Shown here in pieces: positions 1 through 8,617 of a DNA stretch of 64,000 nucleotides. The position numbers and the translations under genes were made by a program. How positions within the stretch are numbered: position 1 is the stretch's first letter; every line of letters begins with the position of its first letter. Origin of the DNA: Rhizobium leguminosarum bv. viciae USDA 2370 (GTDB lineage: Bacteria > Pseudomonadota > Alphaproteobacteria > Rhizobiales > Rhizobiaceae); the NCBI RefSeq assembly GCF_002008365.1, contig NZ_MRDL01000051.1:868001-932000 (forward strand), in the 5' to 3' direction. The notes under the pieces were generated by a model that saw nothing but the letters and a program-made list of their open reading frames with translations, searched no databases and was not told the origin of the DNA.

Positions 1-910
1 TGATATCGCGCAGGCTGAGGTTCAGCCCCTGTGCCCCGATCGGCGGGAAGACATGGGCGGCCTCGCCGATCAGCGCGATGCGTCCCTTGCCGAAACGATG
101 CGCCATCATGCCGGAGAGCGGCCAGACCTGGACGCCCTCCTCGACATCAACCTTCCCCAGCATGGATTGCATGCGCGCCTCGACGAGGGCGCCGAGTTCG
201 GCAAGCGGCAATTCCATGCGGCTCGCGGCTTCCGCGGGATCCTGCACCCAGACGAGGCTGGAGCGGCTTCCCGGCAGCGGCACCTGGGTGAAGGGGCCGT
301 GTTTGGTGTGGAATTCGGTCGAGATATTCTTGTGCGGCAGCGAATGGGCGAAATTCAGCACCATGGCAGATTGCGGATAGGACCAGTTGCGAACGGTGAT
401 GCCTGAGGTCTCGCGCAGCTTCGAGCCGCGGCCATCGGCGCCGACGGCAAAATCGGCCGACAGCGTCTCGCCGCCGGTCAGCGTGATCGAGACTGAAACG
501 GCTGATATTTCAATCGATTCGGCCATATCGGTGAAACGGGTGATATTGCCCTCGCCGGCCGCAGCTTCTTCCAAAATGCCGGTCAGCGCCTTGTTCGGGA
601 AATTGTAGCCGAAGGCATCGAGACCGACCTCGGCCGCGCGGAAGGTGGTCGTCGGCGCGCGCAGCAGCCGATCGGTACCGTCGACGATGCGCATGCTGGT
701 GAGAGGAGCGGCTGCGGGGCGGAGCTTTTCCCAGAGCGCCAGGCGATCGAGGAAACGGATCGACTGATCCATCAGCGCCGTGGTGCGCCGGTCCTCTTTC
801 GGGGAAACGGGTGCCACCAGCGCCACGCTGCGACCGCCGCGCGCCAGCGCGATTGCGGCGATCATGCCGGCGAGACCGCCACCGATCACCGCCACTTCGA
901 ATGTCTTCAT
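1..910 (-). CDS. UbiH/UbiF/COQ6-family FAD-dependent monooxygenase, C-terminus cut off by the window
   Basis: About 303 N-terminal residues of a flavoprotein hydroxylase of the ubiquinone biosynthesis (UbiH/UbiF/COQ6) family are visible; the rest lies beyond base 1. The start is an ATG at 910, read leftwards. Residues 8-16 give the dinucleotide-binding GGGLAGMIA signature for FAD, and about residue 155 onwards gives the GADGRGSKLR motif, the second FAD/NAD(P)H fingerprint of this class. Family members hydroxylate the benzoquinone ring in ubiquinone synthesis at the membrane face. Which ring position this one acts on cannot be told from sequence. A palindromic repeat (929-977) separates it from the sulfite reductase genes upstream, so co-transcription with them is uncertain. 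Confidence 0.85.
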   Translation of the reverse strand, partial: MKTFEVAVIGGGLAGMIAAIALARGGRSVALVAPVSPKEDRRTTALMDQSIRFLDRLALWEKLRPAAAPLTSMRIVDGTDRLLRAPTTTFRAAEVGLDAFGYNFPNKALTGILEEAAAGEGNITRFTDMAESIEISAVSVSITLTGGETLSADFAVGADGRGSKLRETSGITVRNWSYPQSAMVLNFAHSLPHKNISTEFHTKHGPFTQVPLPGSRSSLVWVQDPAEAASRMELPLAELGALVEARMQSMLGKVDVEEGVQVWPLSGMMAHRFGKGRIALIGEAAHVFPPIGAQGLNLSLRDI

Positions 911-928
911 GCTATCATTCCGCCATTC

Positions 929-977
929 TAAAGCATGTCGTTATCGCAAAACCGCTGCACACTTTTGCGCGACATGC
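929..977. repeat. Palindromic intergenic repeat, copy 1 (short form)
   Basis: A 49-bp element bounded by the inverted ends GCATGTCG and CGACATGC. Inside is a second inverted pair, CGCAAAA / TTTTGCG, around a core CCGCTGCACAC. Nearly identical cores occur at 13456-13500 and 34960-35004. It sits between the monooxygenase start and the DUF934 stop. It could fold into a stem-loop in RNA from either strand. Confidence 0.85.
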
Positions 978-999
978 ACTGCAACGGCGGACCGGTCGC

Positions 1000-1512
1000 T
1001 TATGCGGCCGGCTTCGCCTGACGGCGCCAACTATAGCCCTTGCCGGCTTCGGCGTCACGCACCGCCGGCTGATAATGATGGGGGATGGCGGGAAGACGGT
1101 TTTCGCCCAGCCGCTTCAGCGCCGTGGCGTTGGTGACGGAAAAGCTGTCGATGCCGACGCGCAGCATCAGCGGCACCTGATCGATCAGCACGTCGCCGAC
1201 GGCGCGCAGCTCGTTGGTGTAGCCGAGGCGCTGACGCAGCAGCGAGGCATGGCTGAAGGCGCGGCCGTCGTTGAAAGCCGGAAAGGCGACGGCAACGATT
1301 TCAAGGCGATAGAGATAGGGCTCCAGCCGGCGCACGTCGTCGGCCGGCTTGATCAGCACGCCGAGGCCGACATCGTTGCTTTCATCGGCCTTGGCGATCA
1401 GTTCGTCGAGACCAAGCAGCGGCTTCTGCTCCTCGGTTGCCTTCACCTCGTCGGTTTCGATCACCCAGGGATCGTTTTCGACAAAACCGGTTTCTCTCCA
1501 GATCTTCGTCAT
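1000..1512 (-). CDS. DUF934 family protein linked to sulfite reductase
   Basis: A 170-residue soluble protein of the DUF934 family, which commonly sits directly downstream of assimilatory sulfite/nitrite reductase genes in proteobacteria; its biochemical role is not established. No signal peptide or membrane segment is visible. I chose the ATG at 1512 because AAGGAG lies at ideal spacing from it, inside the 3' end of cysI; a tandem ATG at 1515 is the alternative, and a longer open frame to 1581 has no better site. The coding region overlaps the 3' end of the sulfite reductase gene (stop at 1523) only if the longer start is used. Tight linkage implies translation from the cysG-DUF2849-cysI mRNA and a helper role in sulfite reduction. 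Confidence 0.8.
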   Translation of the reverse strand: MTKIWRETGFVENDPWVIETDEVKATEEQKPLLGLDELIAKADESNDVGLGVLIKPADDVRRLEPYLYRLEIVAVAFPAFNDGRAFSHASLLRQRLGYTNELRAVGDVLIDQVPLMLRVGIDSFSVTNATALKRLGENRLPAIPHHYQPAVRDAEAGKGYSWRRQAKPAA

Positions 1513-1522
1513 CATCCCCTCC

Positions 1523-3193
1523 TTATGCCGCTTCGGCGGCCGAGCCGTAGAGTGCAGTCTTGAACGGCTGCGGTCCGACACGGCGATAGGCGGCGAGGAA
1601 GTTCTCGGAATGATCGAGGCGCAGGCCGAGATAGGTGTCGACGATCGTCTCGATCGCGTCCGTCACCCGGTCCGGCTCGAAGCCGCGGCCGATGATCTCG
1701 CCGATCGAGGTATGTTCGTCGCCGGAGCCGCCGAGGGTGATCTGATAGAGTTCGGCGCCCTTCTTCTCTACACCGAGCAGGCCGATATGGCCGACATGGT
1801 GATGGCCGCAGGCATTGATGCAGCCGGAAATCTTGATCTTCAGCTCACCGATTTCTGCCTGGCGTTCGGCATCGCCGAAGCGGCGGGAGATTTCCTGCGC
1901 CAGCGGGATGGAGCGCGCATTGGCAAGCGCGCAGTAGTCCAGCCCCGGACAGGCAATGATATCGGTGATCAGGCCGGCATTGGCTTCCGCCAGATTGATG
2001 GCGACGAGACCGCGATAGACGGCTTCGAGATCGGCAAGCGCCACATGCGGCAGGATCAGGTTCTGCTCATGGCTGACGCGGATTTCGTCGAAGGCATATT
2101 CCTCGGCCAGATCGGCGATCGCATCCATCTGCGCATCCGAGGCATCGCCCGGAATGCCGCCGATCGGCTTCAGCGAGATCGTCACCATGCCGTAATCGGG
2201 GTTCTTGTGCGGCTGCACGTTCTGCTGGACCCAGCGGGAGAAACCGGAATCGGCCTTCTTCCAGCGAGCAAGGTTTTCCCAGCCTTCGGCGCGCTCGGGC
2301 AGATCAGGTGGCGCGAAATAGGCTGATATCGACTGGACGTCCTTTTCCGGCAGCTTGAGCTCGGTATCCTTCAGCGCGGCGAATTCGGCTTCCACCTGGC
2401 GCGTCAGCTCCTCGGTGCCGGTTTCGTGCACGAGGATCTTGATGCGGGCCTTGTATTTGTTGTCGCGGCGGCCGTGCAGATTGTACACACGCACGATTGC
2501 CGTGGTGTAAGAGAGCAGGTCTTCCTCGGGCAGGAAGTCGCGGATCAGCTTGGCGATCATCGGCGTACGGCCCTGGCCGCCGCCGACATAGACGGCAAAG
2601 CCGATCTCGCCCTTGTCGTTCTTCTTCACGTGCAGGCCGATATCATGGACCTGGATTGCGGCGCGGTCACTCTCGGCGCCGGTGACGGCGATCTTGAACT
2701 TGCGCGGCAGGAAGGAGAATTCCGGGTGGACCGACGACCACTGGCGCAGGATTTCGGCGTAAGGACGCGGATCGGCGATCTCATCGGCGGCGGCACCGGC
2801 GAAGTGATCGGCCGTGACGTTTCTGATGCAGTTGCCCGAGGTCTGCAGCGCATGCATCTCGACGCTGGCAAGGTCGGCGAGCGCATCTGGAATATCGGAC
2901 AGCTTCGGCCAGTTGAACTGCAGGTTCTGGCGCGTGGTGAAGTGGCCATAGCCGCGGTCATAGGTGCGGGCGATATGGGCGAGCATGCGCAGTTGGCGAG
3001 AGCTCAGCGTGCCATAGGGAATGGCGATGCGCAGCATGTAGGCGTGGAGCTGCAGGTAGACGCCGTTCATCAGGCGCAGCGGCTTGAACGCGTCCTCGGC
3101 GAGCTCGCCGGAGAGGCGGCGCTGGACCTGATCGCGAAACTGCTCGACGCGCTCGGTAACAAAGGCATGGTCAAATTCGTCGTAACGGTACAT
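1523..3193 (-). CDS. cysI: Nitrite/sulfite reductase hemoprotein (assimilatory sulfite reductase)
   Basis: A 556-residue siroheme/[4Fe-4S] reductase that catalyses the six-electron reduction of sulfite to sulfide (or of nitrite to ammonia) in the cytoplasm. It has the duplicated ferredoxin-like half-domains of the family. The cofactor-binding cysteines are visible in the second half as CPGLDYC and, about 35 residues later, GCINACGHHHVGH, the classic C-X5-C ... C-X3-C arrangement. The neighbouring CysG makes the siroheme, which favours a sulfite reductase role. The start at 3193 is preceded by GAGGAAG. The gene lies 8 bp after DUF2849 and is followed by DUF934, so the four genes look like one operon. 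No flavoprotein subunit (CysJ) is encoded here, so the electron donor must come from elsewhere. Confidence 0.9.
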   Translation of the reverse strand: MYRYDEFDHAFVTERVEQFRDQVQRRLSGELAEDAFKPLRLMNGVYLQLHAYMLRIAIPYGTLSSRQLRMLAHIARTYDRGYGHFTTRQNLQFNWPKLSDIPDALADLASVEMHALQTSGNCIRNVTADHFAGAAADEIADPRPYAEILRQWSSVHPEFSFLPRKFKIAVTGAESDRAAIQVHDIGLHVKKNDKGEIGFAVYVGGGQGRTPMIAKLIRDFLPEEDLLSYTTAIVRVYNLHGRRDNKYKARIKILVHETGTEELTRQVEAEFAALKDTELKLPEKDVQSISAYFAPPDLPERAEGWENLARWKKADSGFSRWVQQNVQPHKNPDYGMVTISLKPIGGIPGDASDAQMDAIADLAEEYAFDEIRVSHEQNLILPHVALADLEAVYRGLVAINLAEANAGLITDIIACPGLDYCALANARSIPLAQEISRRFGDAERQAEIGELKIKISGCINACGHHHVGHIGLLGVEKKGAELYQITLGGSGDEHTSIGEIIGRGFEPDRVTDAIETIVDTYLGLRLDHSENFLAAYRRVGPQPFKTALYGSAAEAA

Positions 3194-3201
3194 CGTCTTC
3201 C

Positions 3202-3516
3202 TCAGACTGCAATGAATTCGGGATCGGCAGGAGCGTAGCCCGGGGCATATTCCATGGTCGGGCCTTGCGCGCGGATGCGTTCGCGCAAGCGAAGCGGCCA
3301 GAGAATGCCGTTGGTTTCCTGAACGTCGACGACGGCGACGTCAACGACCTCGTTGTCGGCATAGGATTTTTTGCCGATCGCCTCCAGCGCCGCAACGGCC
3401 TCGGCATGACGGGCAACGAGCGCCTCCTGCAGCGAGGTGGACCACTTGCCGTTCGCATCCAGCCAGACGGCAATGCCGTCCGTCAGCCGGTTGGCGGTCA
3501 GAACCTTGTCACCCAT
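3202..3516 (-). CDS. DUF2849 family protein
   Basis: A 104-residue protein of the DUF2849 family, found in alphaproteobacteria between siroheme synthase and sulfite reductase genes. It begins MGDKVLTANRLTDG and shows no membrane segment, metal motif or signal peptide. A strong ribosome-binding site (AAGGAGCTG) precedes the ATG at 3516; that site overlaps the 3' end of cysG, whose stop is at 3519-3521. The short spacing on both sides places it firmly in the cysG-cysI operon. Its function is unknown. By position it may help assemble or deliver electrons to the sulfite reductase, but that is inference. Confidence 0.8.
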   Translation of the reverse strand: MGDKVLTANRLTDGIAVWLDANGKWSTSLQEALVARHAEAVAALEAIGKKSYADNEVVDVAVVDVQETNGILWPLRLRERIRAQGPTMEYAPGYAPADPEFIAV

Positions 3517-3518
3517 AT

Positions 3519-4955
3519 TCAGCTCCTTGCAAGTTCCTCGAGCCGGGCGTTTGCGCGCACCAGGGGCTCGGACAGTTCGAAATTGGCGCCGGCGACCGCA
3601 TCGCCGATGATGACCATGACAGGCCCGGTCAATTCGTCGCGGCGCTGCAGATCGGGCAGATCGGCGAGCGTGCCATGCAGCAGGCGGCGATCGGCACGGC
3701 TGGCATTTTCGATGACGGCGACGGTGGTCTCAGACGGAATGCCCGCTTGCATCAGCCGCTCGGCGACGGAGGCGGCAACCGTGCGGCCCATATAGACGGC
3801 GATCGTCGCGCCGGAAACGGCAAGGCTTGCCCAATCGGGCAGCACGTCGCCTGTGAGATCGTGGCCGGTGGTGAAGACCAGCGAGGAGGCGACGCCGCGC
3901 AGCGTCAGCGGCAGCTCGAAATCGGCAGCGGCTGCGAAAGCCGAGGTGATGCCAGGCACGACCTCATAGGTGATGCCGGCAGCGCGCAGTGCCGCCATCT
4001 CTTCCCCTGCCCGGCCGTAGACCAGAGGATCACCGGATTTCAGACGGACGACGCGCTTGCCCTGACGGCCGAGATCGACCAGCAGGTCGTTGATTTCTTC
4101 CTGGGACTTCGAATGGCAGCCCTTGCGCTTGCCGACGGAAAGCCGCTCGGCATCACGGCGGCCCATATCGACGATCGCCTGCGGCACGAGGGCGTCATAG
4201 ACGATGACGTCAGCTTCCATCATCACGCGCTGGGCGCGCAACGTCAGCAGATCCTCGGCACCCGGACCGGCGCCGACCAGCCAGACGTGGCCGGCGACCT
4301 TGTCCATCGCGTGCAGCAGCCGGTCGGCGGCATGGCGGGCCTGCGGCAGGTTGCCATTGGCGACCGCATCGGCGACGGCGCCGGAAAAGAAACGGCGCCA
4401 GAAGACCCGGCGGGAGACGCCTCTCGGAATCAGTTGGTCGACGGCCTTGCGGTAGCTCGTTGCCAGCCCGGCAAGCCGGCCGAGCGAGGGCGAAAGAAGC
4501 TGGTCGATCTGCGCGCGGATCATCTGCGCCAGAACCGGCCCTGCCCCTTCGGTGCCGATCGCAACGGCGACGGGCGCACGGTTGACCAGCGCCGGCGTGA
4601 AGAAATCGCAGTAATCGGGCTGATCGACGGCATTGGCCGGAATTCTGGCGGCGCGCGCAGCGTCGACGATGCTGCGGTCGTCGGCTTCATTGCCAGTTGC
4701 GGCGAAGACGAGCGCCGAACCCTCGACCTGTTCGGCGGAGAAGGCAGCGCGCACGGTCTCGATGCGGTTGGCGATCAGGAACGCGTGGTAATCGGCTTCC
4801 GGCCGGTCGGCATAGGCGACAATCCGTGCCTTTGTGTTGAGCAGCAGCCGCACCTTGGCGAAAGCTTCATCGCCATTGCCGAAGACAGCCGTCTTCTGGC
4901 CTTCCACGCGAAAGAAGGCGGGAAATACCGAAAGCTGTTCAGTCTTGGGAGGCAT
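3519..4955 (-). CDS. cysG: Siroheme synthase (precorrin-2 dehydrogenase / uroporphyrinogen-III C-methyltransferase)
   Basis: A 478-residue multifunctional enzyme that turns uroporphyrinogen III into siroheme, the CysI cofactor. Residues 1 to about 200 form the NAD-dependent precorrin-2 dehydrogenase/ferrochelatase part. From about residue 215 onwards is the SAM-dependent methyltransferase, with VGAGPGAEDLLTLRA near its start and GDPLVYGRAGEE as the substrate-binding loop. Two tandem ATGs (4958 and 4955) give MMPPKTEQ; an open extension to 5036 looks non-homologous and has no good ribosome-binding site, so I start at the PPKTEQ methionine. It is the first gene of the sulfite reduction operon and is divergent from the deaminase at 5223; the 267-bp gap should hold its promoter. 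Confidence 0.9.
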   Translation of the reverse strand: MPPKTEQLSVFPAFFRVEGQKTAVFGNGDEAFAKVRLLLNTKARIVAYADRPEADYHAFLIANRIETVRAAFSAEQVEGSALVFAATGNEADDRSIVDAARAARIPANAVDQPDYCDFFTPALVNRAPVAVAIGTEGAGPVLAQMIRAQIDQLLSPSLGRLAGLATSYRKAVDQLIPRGVSRRVFWRRFFSGAVADAVANGNLPQARHAADRLLHAMDKVAGHVWLVGAGPGAEDLLTLRAQRVMMEADVIVYDALVPQAIVDMGRRDAERLSVGKRKGCHSKSQEEINDLLVDLGRQGKRVVRLKSGDPLVYGRAGEEMAALRAAGITYEVVPGITSAFAAAADFELPLTLRGVASSLVFTTGHDLTGDVLPDWASLAVSGATIAVYMGRTVAASVAERLMQAGIPSETTVAVIENASRADRRLLHGTLADLPDLQRRDELTGPVMVIIGDAVAGANFELSEPLVRANARLEELARS

Positions 4956-5222
4956 CATCAATCCACTTCGAAGTTGCCGGAATATGCCCTCGATCGACAA
5001 GGGATTGAAGGAACAGAAATTCGAAAGCCCAAGCAAGCAGGTATTCTTTTGCTCGTGCCGTCAGTGATTTGAGAAAAGTCACCCGTGCTGCCAAAAAGCC
5101 GCATATTCCCAGCCCGCTTGCTGCAGTGCAGTATAAAGCCTGTGACAAAAGACGTCCACCGGTGCTTCACGCATTTCACTCGCGCCGCCAAGGCGATAGA
5201 CTGAGGAAAACTGGAGGGCCTC

Positions 5223-5810
5223 ATGCCTGATAAGACCATTGCCTCCCGCCTGCTTTCGGTGATGGAAGACGATATCCTGCCGCTGACGGAGCGTGGCGTT
5301 TCGCTTGGCAATAAGGTGTTCGGTGCGGCGATCCTGCGGAAATCCGATCTTTCGCTTGTCGTCGCCGAGACCAATAACGAGCTGGAAAACCCGCTCTGGC
5401 ACGGCGAGGTGCATACGCTGAAGCGCTTCTACGAGCTTGGCGACAAGCCGCCGACCAAGGATCTGATCTTCCTGTCGACGCACGAACCCTGCACCATGTG
5501 CATGTCGGCGATCACCTGGGCCGGCTTCGACAATTTCTACTATTTTTTCAGCCATGAGGATTCCCGCGATGCCTTCGCCATTCCGCACGACCTGAAGATC
5601 CTCAAGGAGGTCTTCGGGCTTGAACCCGGCGGCTATCGCAGGCAAAACGCCTTCTGGAACAGCTTTGCCATCGCCGATCTCGTCGAGACCGAGGAGGCTC
5701 CGGTGAAGACCGCGCTGAAGACACAGACCGCCCGCATCAAGGCGCGCTACGACGCGCTGTCGATCAGCTACCAGTCGTCGAAGAGCGCCAACGACATTCC
5801 ATTGAACTAA
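5223..5810 (+). CDS. Cytidine/deoxycytidylate-type deaminase family protein
   Basis: A 195-residue zinc-dependent deaminase-fold protein. The zinc and catalytic motifs are visible: HGEVH (histidine ligand and proton-shuttling glutamate) at about residues 60-64, and EPCTMCM (two cysteine ligands) at about 90-96. The C-terminal ~60 residues, rich in Lys and Thr, extend past the usual core. The substrate is not clear from sequence: the family includes tRNA adenosine, guanine and cytidine deaminases, and this one is not a standard TadA. Its start follows GGAGGGCCTC. mazG follows after 20 bp on the same strand, so the two may be co-transcribed and could share a nucleotide-housekeeping role. Confidence 0.8.
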   Translation: MPDKTIASRLLSVMEDDILPLTERGVSLGNKVFGAAILRKSDLSLVVAETNNELENPLWHGEVHTLKRFYELGDKPPTKDLIFLSTHEPCTMCMSAITWAGFDNFYYFFSHEDSRDAFAIPHDLKILKEVFGLEPGGYRRQNAFWNSFAIADLVETEEAPVKTALKTQTARIKARYDALSISYQSSKSANDIPLN

Positions 5811-5830
5811 GCCCGCTGAACCGAGGCAAC

Positions 5831-6676
5831 ATGCAACCTTCCAAAGACATTTCGCGGCTGATCGAGATCATGGCGGCGCTGCGCCATCCCGAAACCGGCT
5901 GCCCCTGGGACATCGTGCAGAGTTTCGAGACGATCAAGCCCTATACGATCGAGGAGGCCTATGAGGTCTCCGATGCGATCGAGCGCGGCGATATGGACGA
6001 TCTCTGCGACGAACTGGGCGACCTGTTGCTGCAGGTGGTCTTTCACGCCCGCATGGCCGAGGAGGCCGGCGAATTTTCCTTCGGCGACGTGGTCAACGCC
6101 ATCACCGCCAAGATGATCCGCCGCCATCCGCACGTCTTTGCCCGCTCGGCGGCGGATACGCCGGACGCGGTGAAGATACAATGGGACGAGATCAAGCAGG
6201 CGGAGAAACGCGAGCGCGCCGAGCGGCGCTCACGGCGCGGCATCACCGAGGACGTCAACAGCGGATTCCTCGGCTCGGTGCAGCGCAGCTTCCCGGCCTT
6301 GACGGAAGCCCTGAAGCTGCAGGAACGCGCCGCCAAGGTCGGCTTCGATTGGTCAGCACCCGAGCCGATCCTCGACAAGATCGAAGAAGAGATCGGTGAA
6401 TTGCGGGCAGCCCTTCGCGAAGGCGATCAGGCAAAGGTCAGCGACGAGCTCGGCGACCTGATCTTCGCGGTCGTCAATATCGGCCGCCACGTCAAGGCCG
6501 ATCCGGAACAGGCAGTGCGCGGAACGAATACGAAATTCCGACGTCGCTTCAGTCACATCGAGCATGTTCTTGAAGCAGAAGGCGAGACTCTGGAAGACGC
6601 GACGCTGGAGCGGATGGAAGAAATCTGGCAGGCAGCGAAGGCGATCGAGCGGGCTGTGTCGTCGGGGGCGGAGTGA
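5831..6676 (+). CDS. mazG: Nucleoside triphosphate pyrophosphohydrolase MazG
   Basis: A 281-residue MazG of the usual two-domain type. It hydrolyses NTPs and dNTPs to monophosphate and pyrophosphate, clearing abnormal nucleotides. Each half carries the all-alpha MazG metal-binding helices: EEAYEVSDAIE followed by DELGDLLLQVVFHA in the first (about residues 40-75), and EEEIGELRAAL followed by DELGDLIFAVVNI in the second (about 185-220). The ExxE...ExxD acidic residues needed for Mg2+ are intact in both. The start at 5831 has GAGG just upstream. In alphaproteobacteria mazG is often next to hflX and hfq; here the two converge across a palindromic repeat. Confidence 0.93.
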   Translation: MQPSKDISRLIEIMAALRHPETGCPWDIVQSFETIKPYTIEEAYEVSDAIERGDMDDLCDELGDLLLQVVFHARMAEEAGEFSFGDVVNAITAKMIRRHPHVFARSAADTPDAVKIQWDEIKQAEKRERAERRSRRGITEDVNSGFLGSVQRSFPALTEALKLQERAAKVGFDWSAPEPILDKIEEEIGELRAALREGDQAKVSDELGDLIFAVVNIGRHVKADPEQAVRGTNTKFRRRFSHIEHVLEAEGETLEDATLERMEEIWQAAKAIERAVSSGAE

Positions 6677-6696
6677 GCGGAACGTTGCCACGTCCC

Positions 6697-6852
6697 CCTT
6701 CTCCCCGGCGGGGAGAAGATGCCGGCAGGCAGATGAGGGGGTGAGCGACGACAGGAGCGAATGCGCTGAGCGCAAGCGAAGGGCAAGGAAGGGCGTGCCG
6801 CGTGGCCCCCTCATCCGACCCTTCGGGCCACCTTCTCCCCATGGGGAGAAGG
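6697..6852. repeat. RIME-like palindromic mosaic element between mazG and hflX
   Basis: Two ~45-bp inverted copies of one module flank a ~55-bp spacer. The left copy begins with the palindrome at 6698-6718 (CTTCTCCCC / GGGGAGAAG around GGC) and runs to ATGAGGGGG. The right copy is its reverse complement, ending in the palindrome at 6831-6852 (CCTTCTCCCC / GGGGAGAAGG around AT). The layout and sequence resemble the RIME intergenic mosaic elements described in rhizobia. It lies between two convergent genes and may act as a bidirectional transcription stop or an mRNA-stabilising hairpin. Confidence 0.75.
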
Positions 6853-6859
6853 GAACGCC

Positions 6860-8185
6860 TTACCGCTCCCAATCTTCCTTTGAAGACTTCGGGCCATTGC
6901 CGATGCGGCGCTCGAGTTCGGTTGCCTCGGTTTCGGAGAGGCGCAGATCAAGCGTGATCGTGCCGTCCTCATTATCCTCACGGCCGTCGACGATCGCATG
7001 GTCGTAAAGCCAGGGCAGCAGCGCCAGCTTGTCGACCGGAAGGCGGATCGTCGCCACGGTCATCACGCCTGACAGTCTGCGGCTGATCTCTTCCATCAGC
7101 GTGTCGACGCCCTCGCCGCTGACGGCTGAAACCGCCACCACGTTGCTGGCGCCGGCCGATTTCTGCACCATGGCATCGTGCACCTCGGGCTCCAGCCGGT
7201 CGATCTTGTTCCAGACCTCGATCAGCCGCTTTTCGGCTTCGGCCTCGTCGATGCCGAGATCGTTCAGGATGCGCATCACGTCGGAGCTCTGCGCCTGATT
7301 GTCGGCATCGGACATGTCACGGACATGCAGGATGAGATCGGCTTCCAGCACCTCTTCCAGCGTCGCCCGGAAGGCGGCGACCAGATGGGTCGGCAGGTCG
7401 GAGATGAAGCCGACGGTGTCGGACAGGATGACGGTGCGGCCGTGGGGCAGTTTCATGCGCCGAAGCGTCGGGTCGAGCGTGGCAAAGAGCATGTCTTCGG
7501 CCAGCACGCCGGCGCCGGTGATGCGGTTGAACAGCGTCGACTTGCCGGCATTGGTATAACCGACGAGCGCCACGATCGGGTGCGGCACCTTGCGGCGTTT
7601 GGCGCGGTGGAGCTGGCGGGTGCGCACGACCTGCTCCAGCTCGCGTTCGAGCTTGATGATGCGGTCCTGCAGCATCCGTCGGTCGGCTTCGATCTGGGTT
7701 TCGCCGGGGCCGCCCATGAAGCCGCCGCCGCCGCGCTGGCGTTCAAGGTGGGTCCAGCTTCGCACCAGACGGCCCTTCTGATAATTCAGATGGGCGAGAT
7801 CGACCTGCAGCGTGCCTTCCTTGGTGGAGGCGCGGCGGCCGAAGATTTCGAGGATGAGGCCCGTCCGGTCGATGACCTTGGCGTTCCATTCCTTTTCGAG
7901 GTTGCGCTGCTGCACCGGCGTCAACGGATGATCGACGATGACGAGACCGGAATCGCGCTCGTCGAGCAGCGCCTTGATCTCCTCGATCTTGCCGGTGCCG
8001 AGCAATGTGGCCGGCCTCGGATCATTGACCGGGACGATCTGGCCATTGACGACATCGAGGTCGATCGCCTGGGCAAGGCCCGTCGCCTCTTCGAGCCGGC
8101 TTTCCGGCGTGCGGGTCGAGGCCGATTCGCTCTGGCCGCCGCGACTGCGCGATTTCAGAACCGGCACAACGACAGTCGCGCGCAT
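6860..8185 (-). CDS. hflX: Ribosome-associated GTPase HflX
   Basis: A 441-residue HflX GTPase, which binds the 50S subunit and helps rescue or split stalled ribosomes. The N-terminal HflX domain contains the glycine-rich segment GGGGFMGGPGETQIE (about residue 150). The G domain shows GYTNAGKST (G1, about 207-215), DTVGF (G3) and NKID (G4). The ATG at 8185 has AGGG six bases upstream. The frame stays open and coding-like for about 24 further codons towards hfq but has no ATG, GTG or TTG at a plausible site, so this start is provisional. It follows hfq on the same strand, the common hfq-hflX pairing. Confidence 0.92.
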   Translation of the reverse strand: MRATVVVPVLKSRSRGGQSESASTRTPESRLEEATGLAQAIDLDVVNGQIVPVNDPRPATLLGTGKIEEIKALLDERDSGLVIVDHPLTPVQQRNLEKEWNAKVIDRTGLILEIFGRRASTKEGTLQVDLAHLNYQKGRLVRSWTHLERQRGGGGFMGGPGETQIEADRRMLQDRIIKLERELEQVVRTRQLHRAKRRKVPHPIVALVGYTNAGKSTLFNRITGAGVLAEDMLFATLDPTLRRMKLPHGRTVILSDTVGFISDLPTHLVAAFRATLEEVLEADLILHVRDMSDADNQAQSSDVMRILNDLGIDEAEAEKRLIEVWNKIDRLEPEVHDAMVQKSAGASNVVAVSAVSGEGVDTLMEEISRRLSGVMTVATIRLPVDKLALLPWLYDHAIVDGREDNEDGTITLDLRLSETEATELERRIGNGPKSSKEDWER

Positions 8186-8262
8186 GTCGTCCCTGTGCTT
8201 GGCGGCCTCAGGGATGATCGAATCGTTCTTGGTATCGCGTGTCGAAATGACGGCTGATCCTG

Positions 8263-8505
8263 TTAGGACGCTGCTTCTTCGCTCTCGAACATCTGCATGG
8301 GCTGGCCCGGCATGATCGTAGAGATCGCATGCTTATACACGAGCTGCGAATGGCCGTCACGGCGAAGAAGAACACAGAAATTGTCAAAAGACGTAACAAC
8401 GCCCGTGAGTTTCACGCCGTTGATCAGAAAGATTGTCAGGGAAATCTTTTGCTTGCGAACAGTATTGAGAAATAAGTCCTGAAGATTCTGAGAACGTTCC
8501 GCCAT
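8263..8505 (-). CDS. hfq: RNA chaperone Hfq
   Basis: An 80-residue Hfq, typical for alphaproteobacteria. It forms a hexamer that pairs small RNAs with mRNAs; in rhizobia it also influences nitrogen-fixation gene control. The Sm1 region ([14 protein letters not shown] ... [10 protein letters not shown]) and the Sm2 signature ([12 protein letters not shown]) are both intact, as is the proximal-face Gln (SQNLQD). The C-terminal tail is short, as in relatives. The ATG at 8505 gives MAERSQ; a longer open frame to 8556 is not conserved-looking. It sits between the class IV aminotransferase and hflX, downstream of ntrYX. Confidence 0.96.
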
Positions 8506-8617
8506 CGCGCCGCTTCTTTCTTTATTGCCGACCTGATCTGGCCGGTAGAATATCAATCAACCTCACCATGCGAAGACCGGTGGCATCCTCATTCCACCTG
8601 TCCAGCAAATCTTGGTA

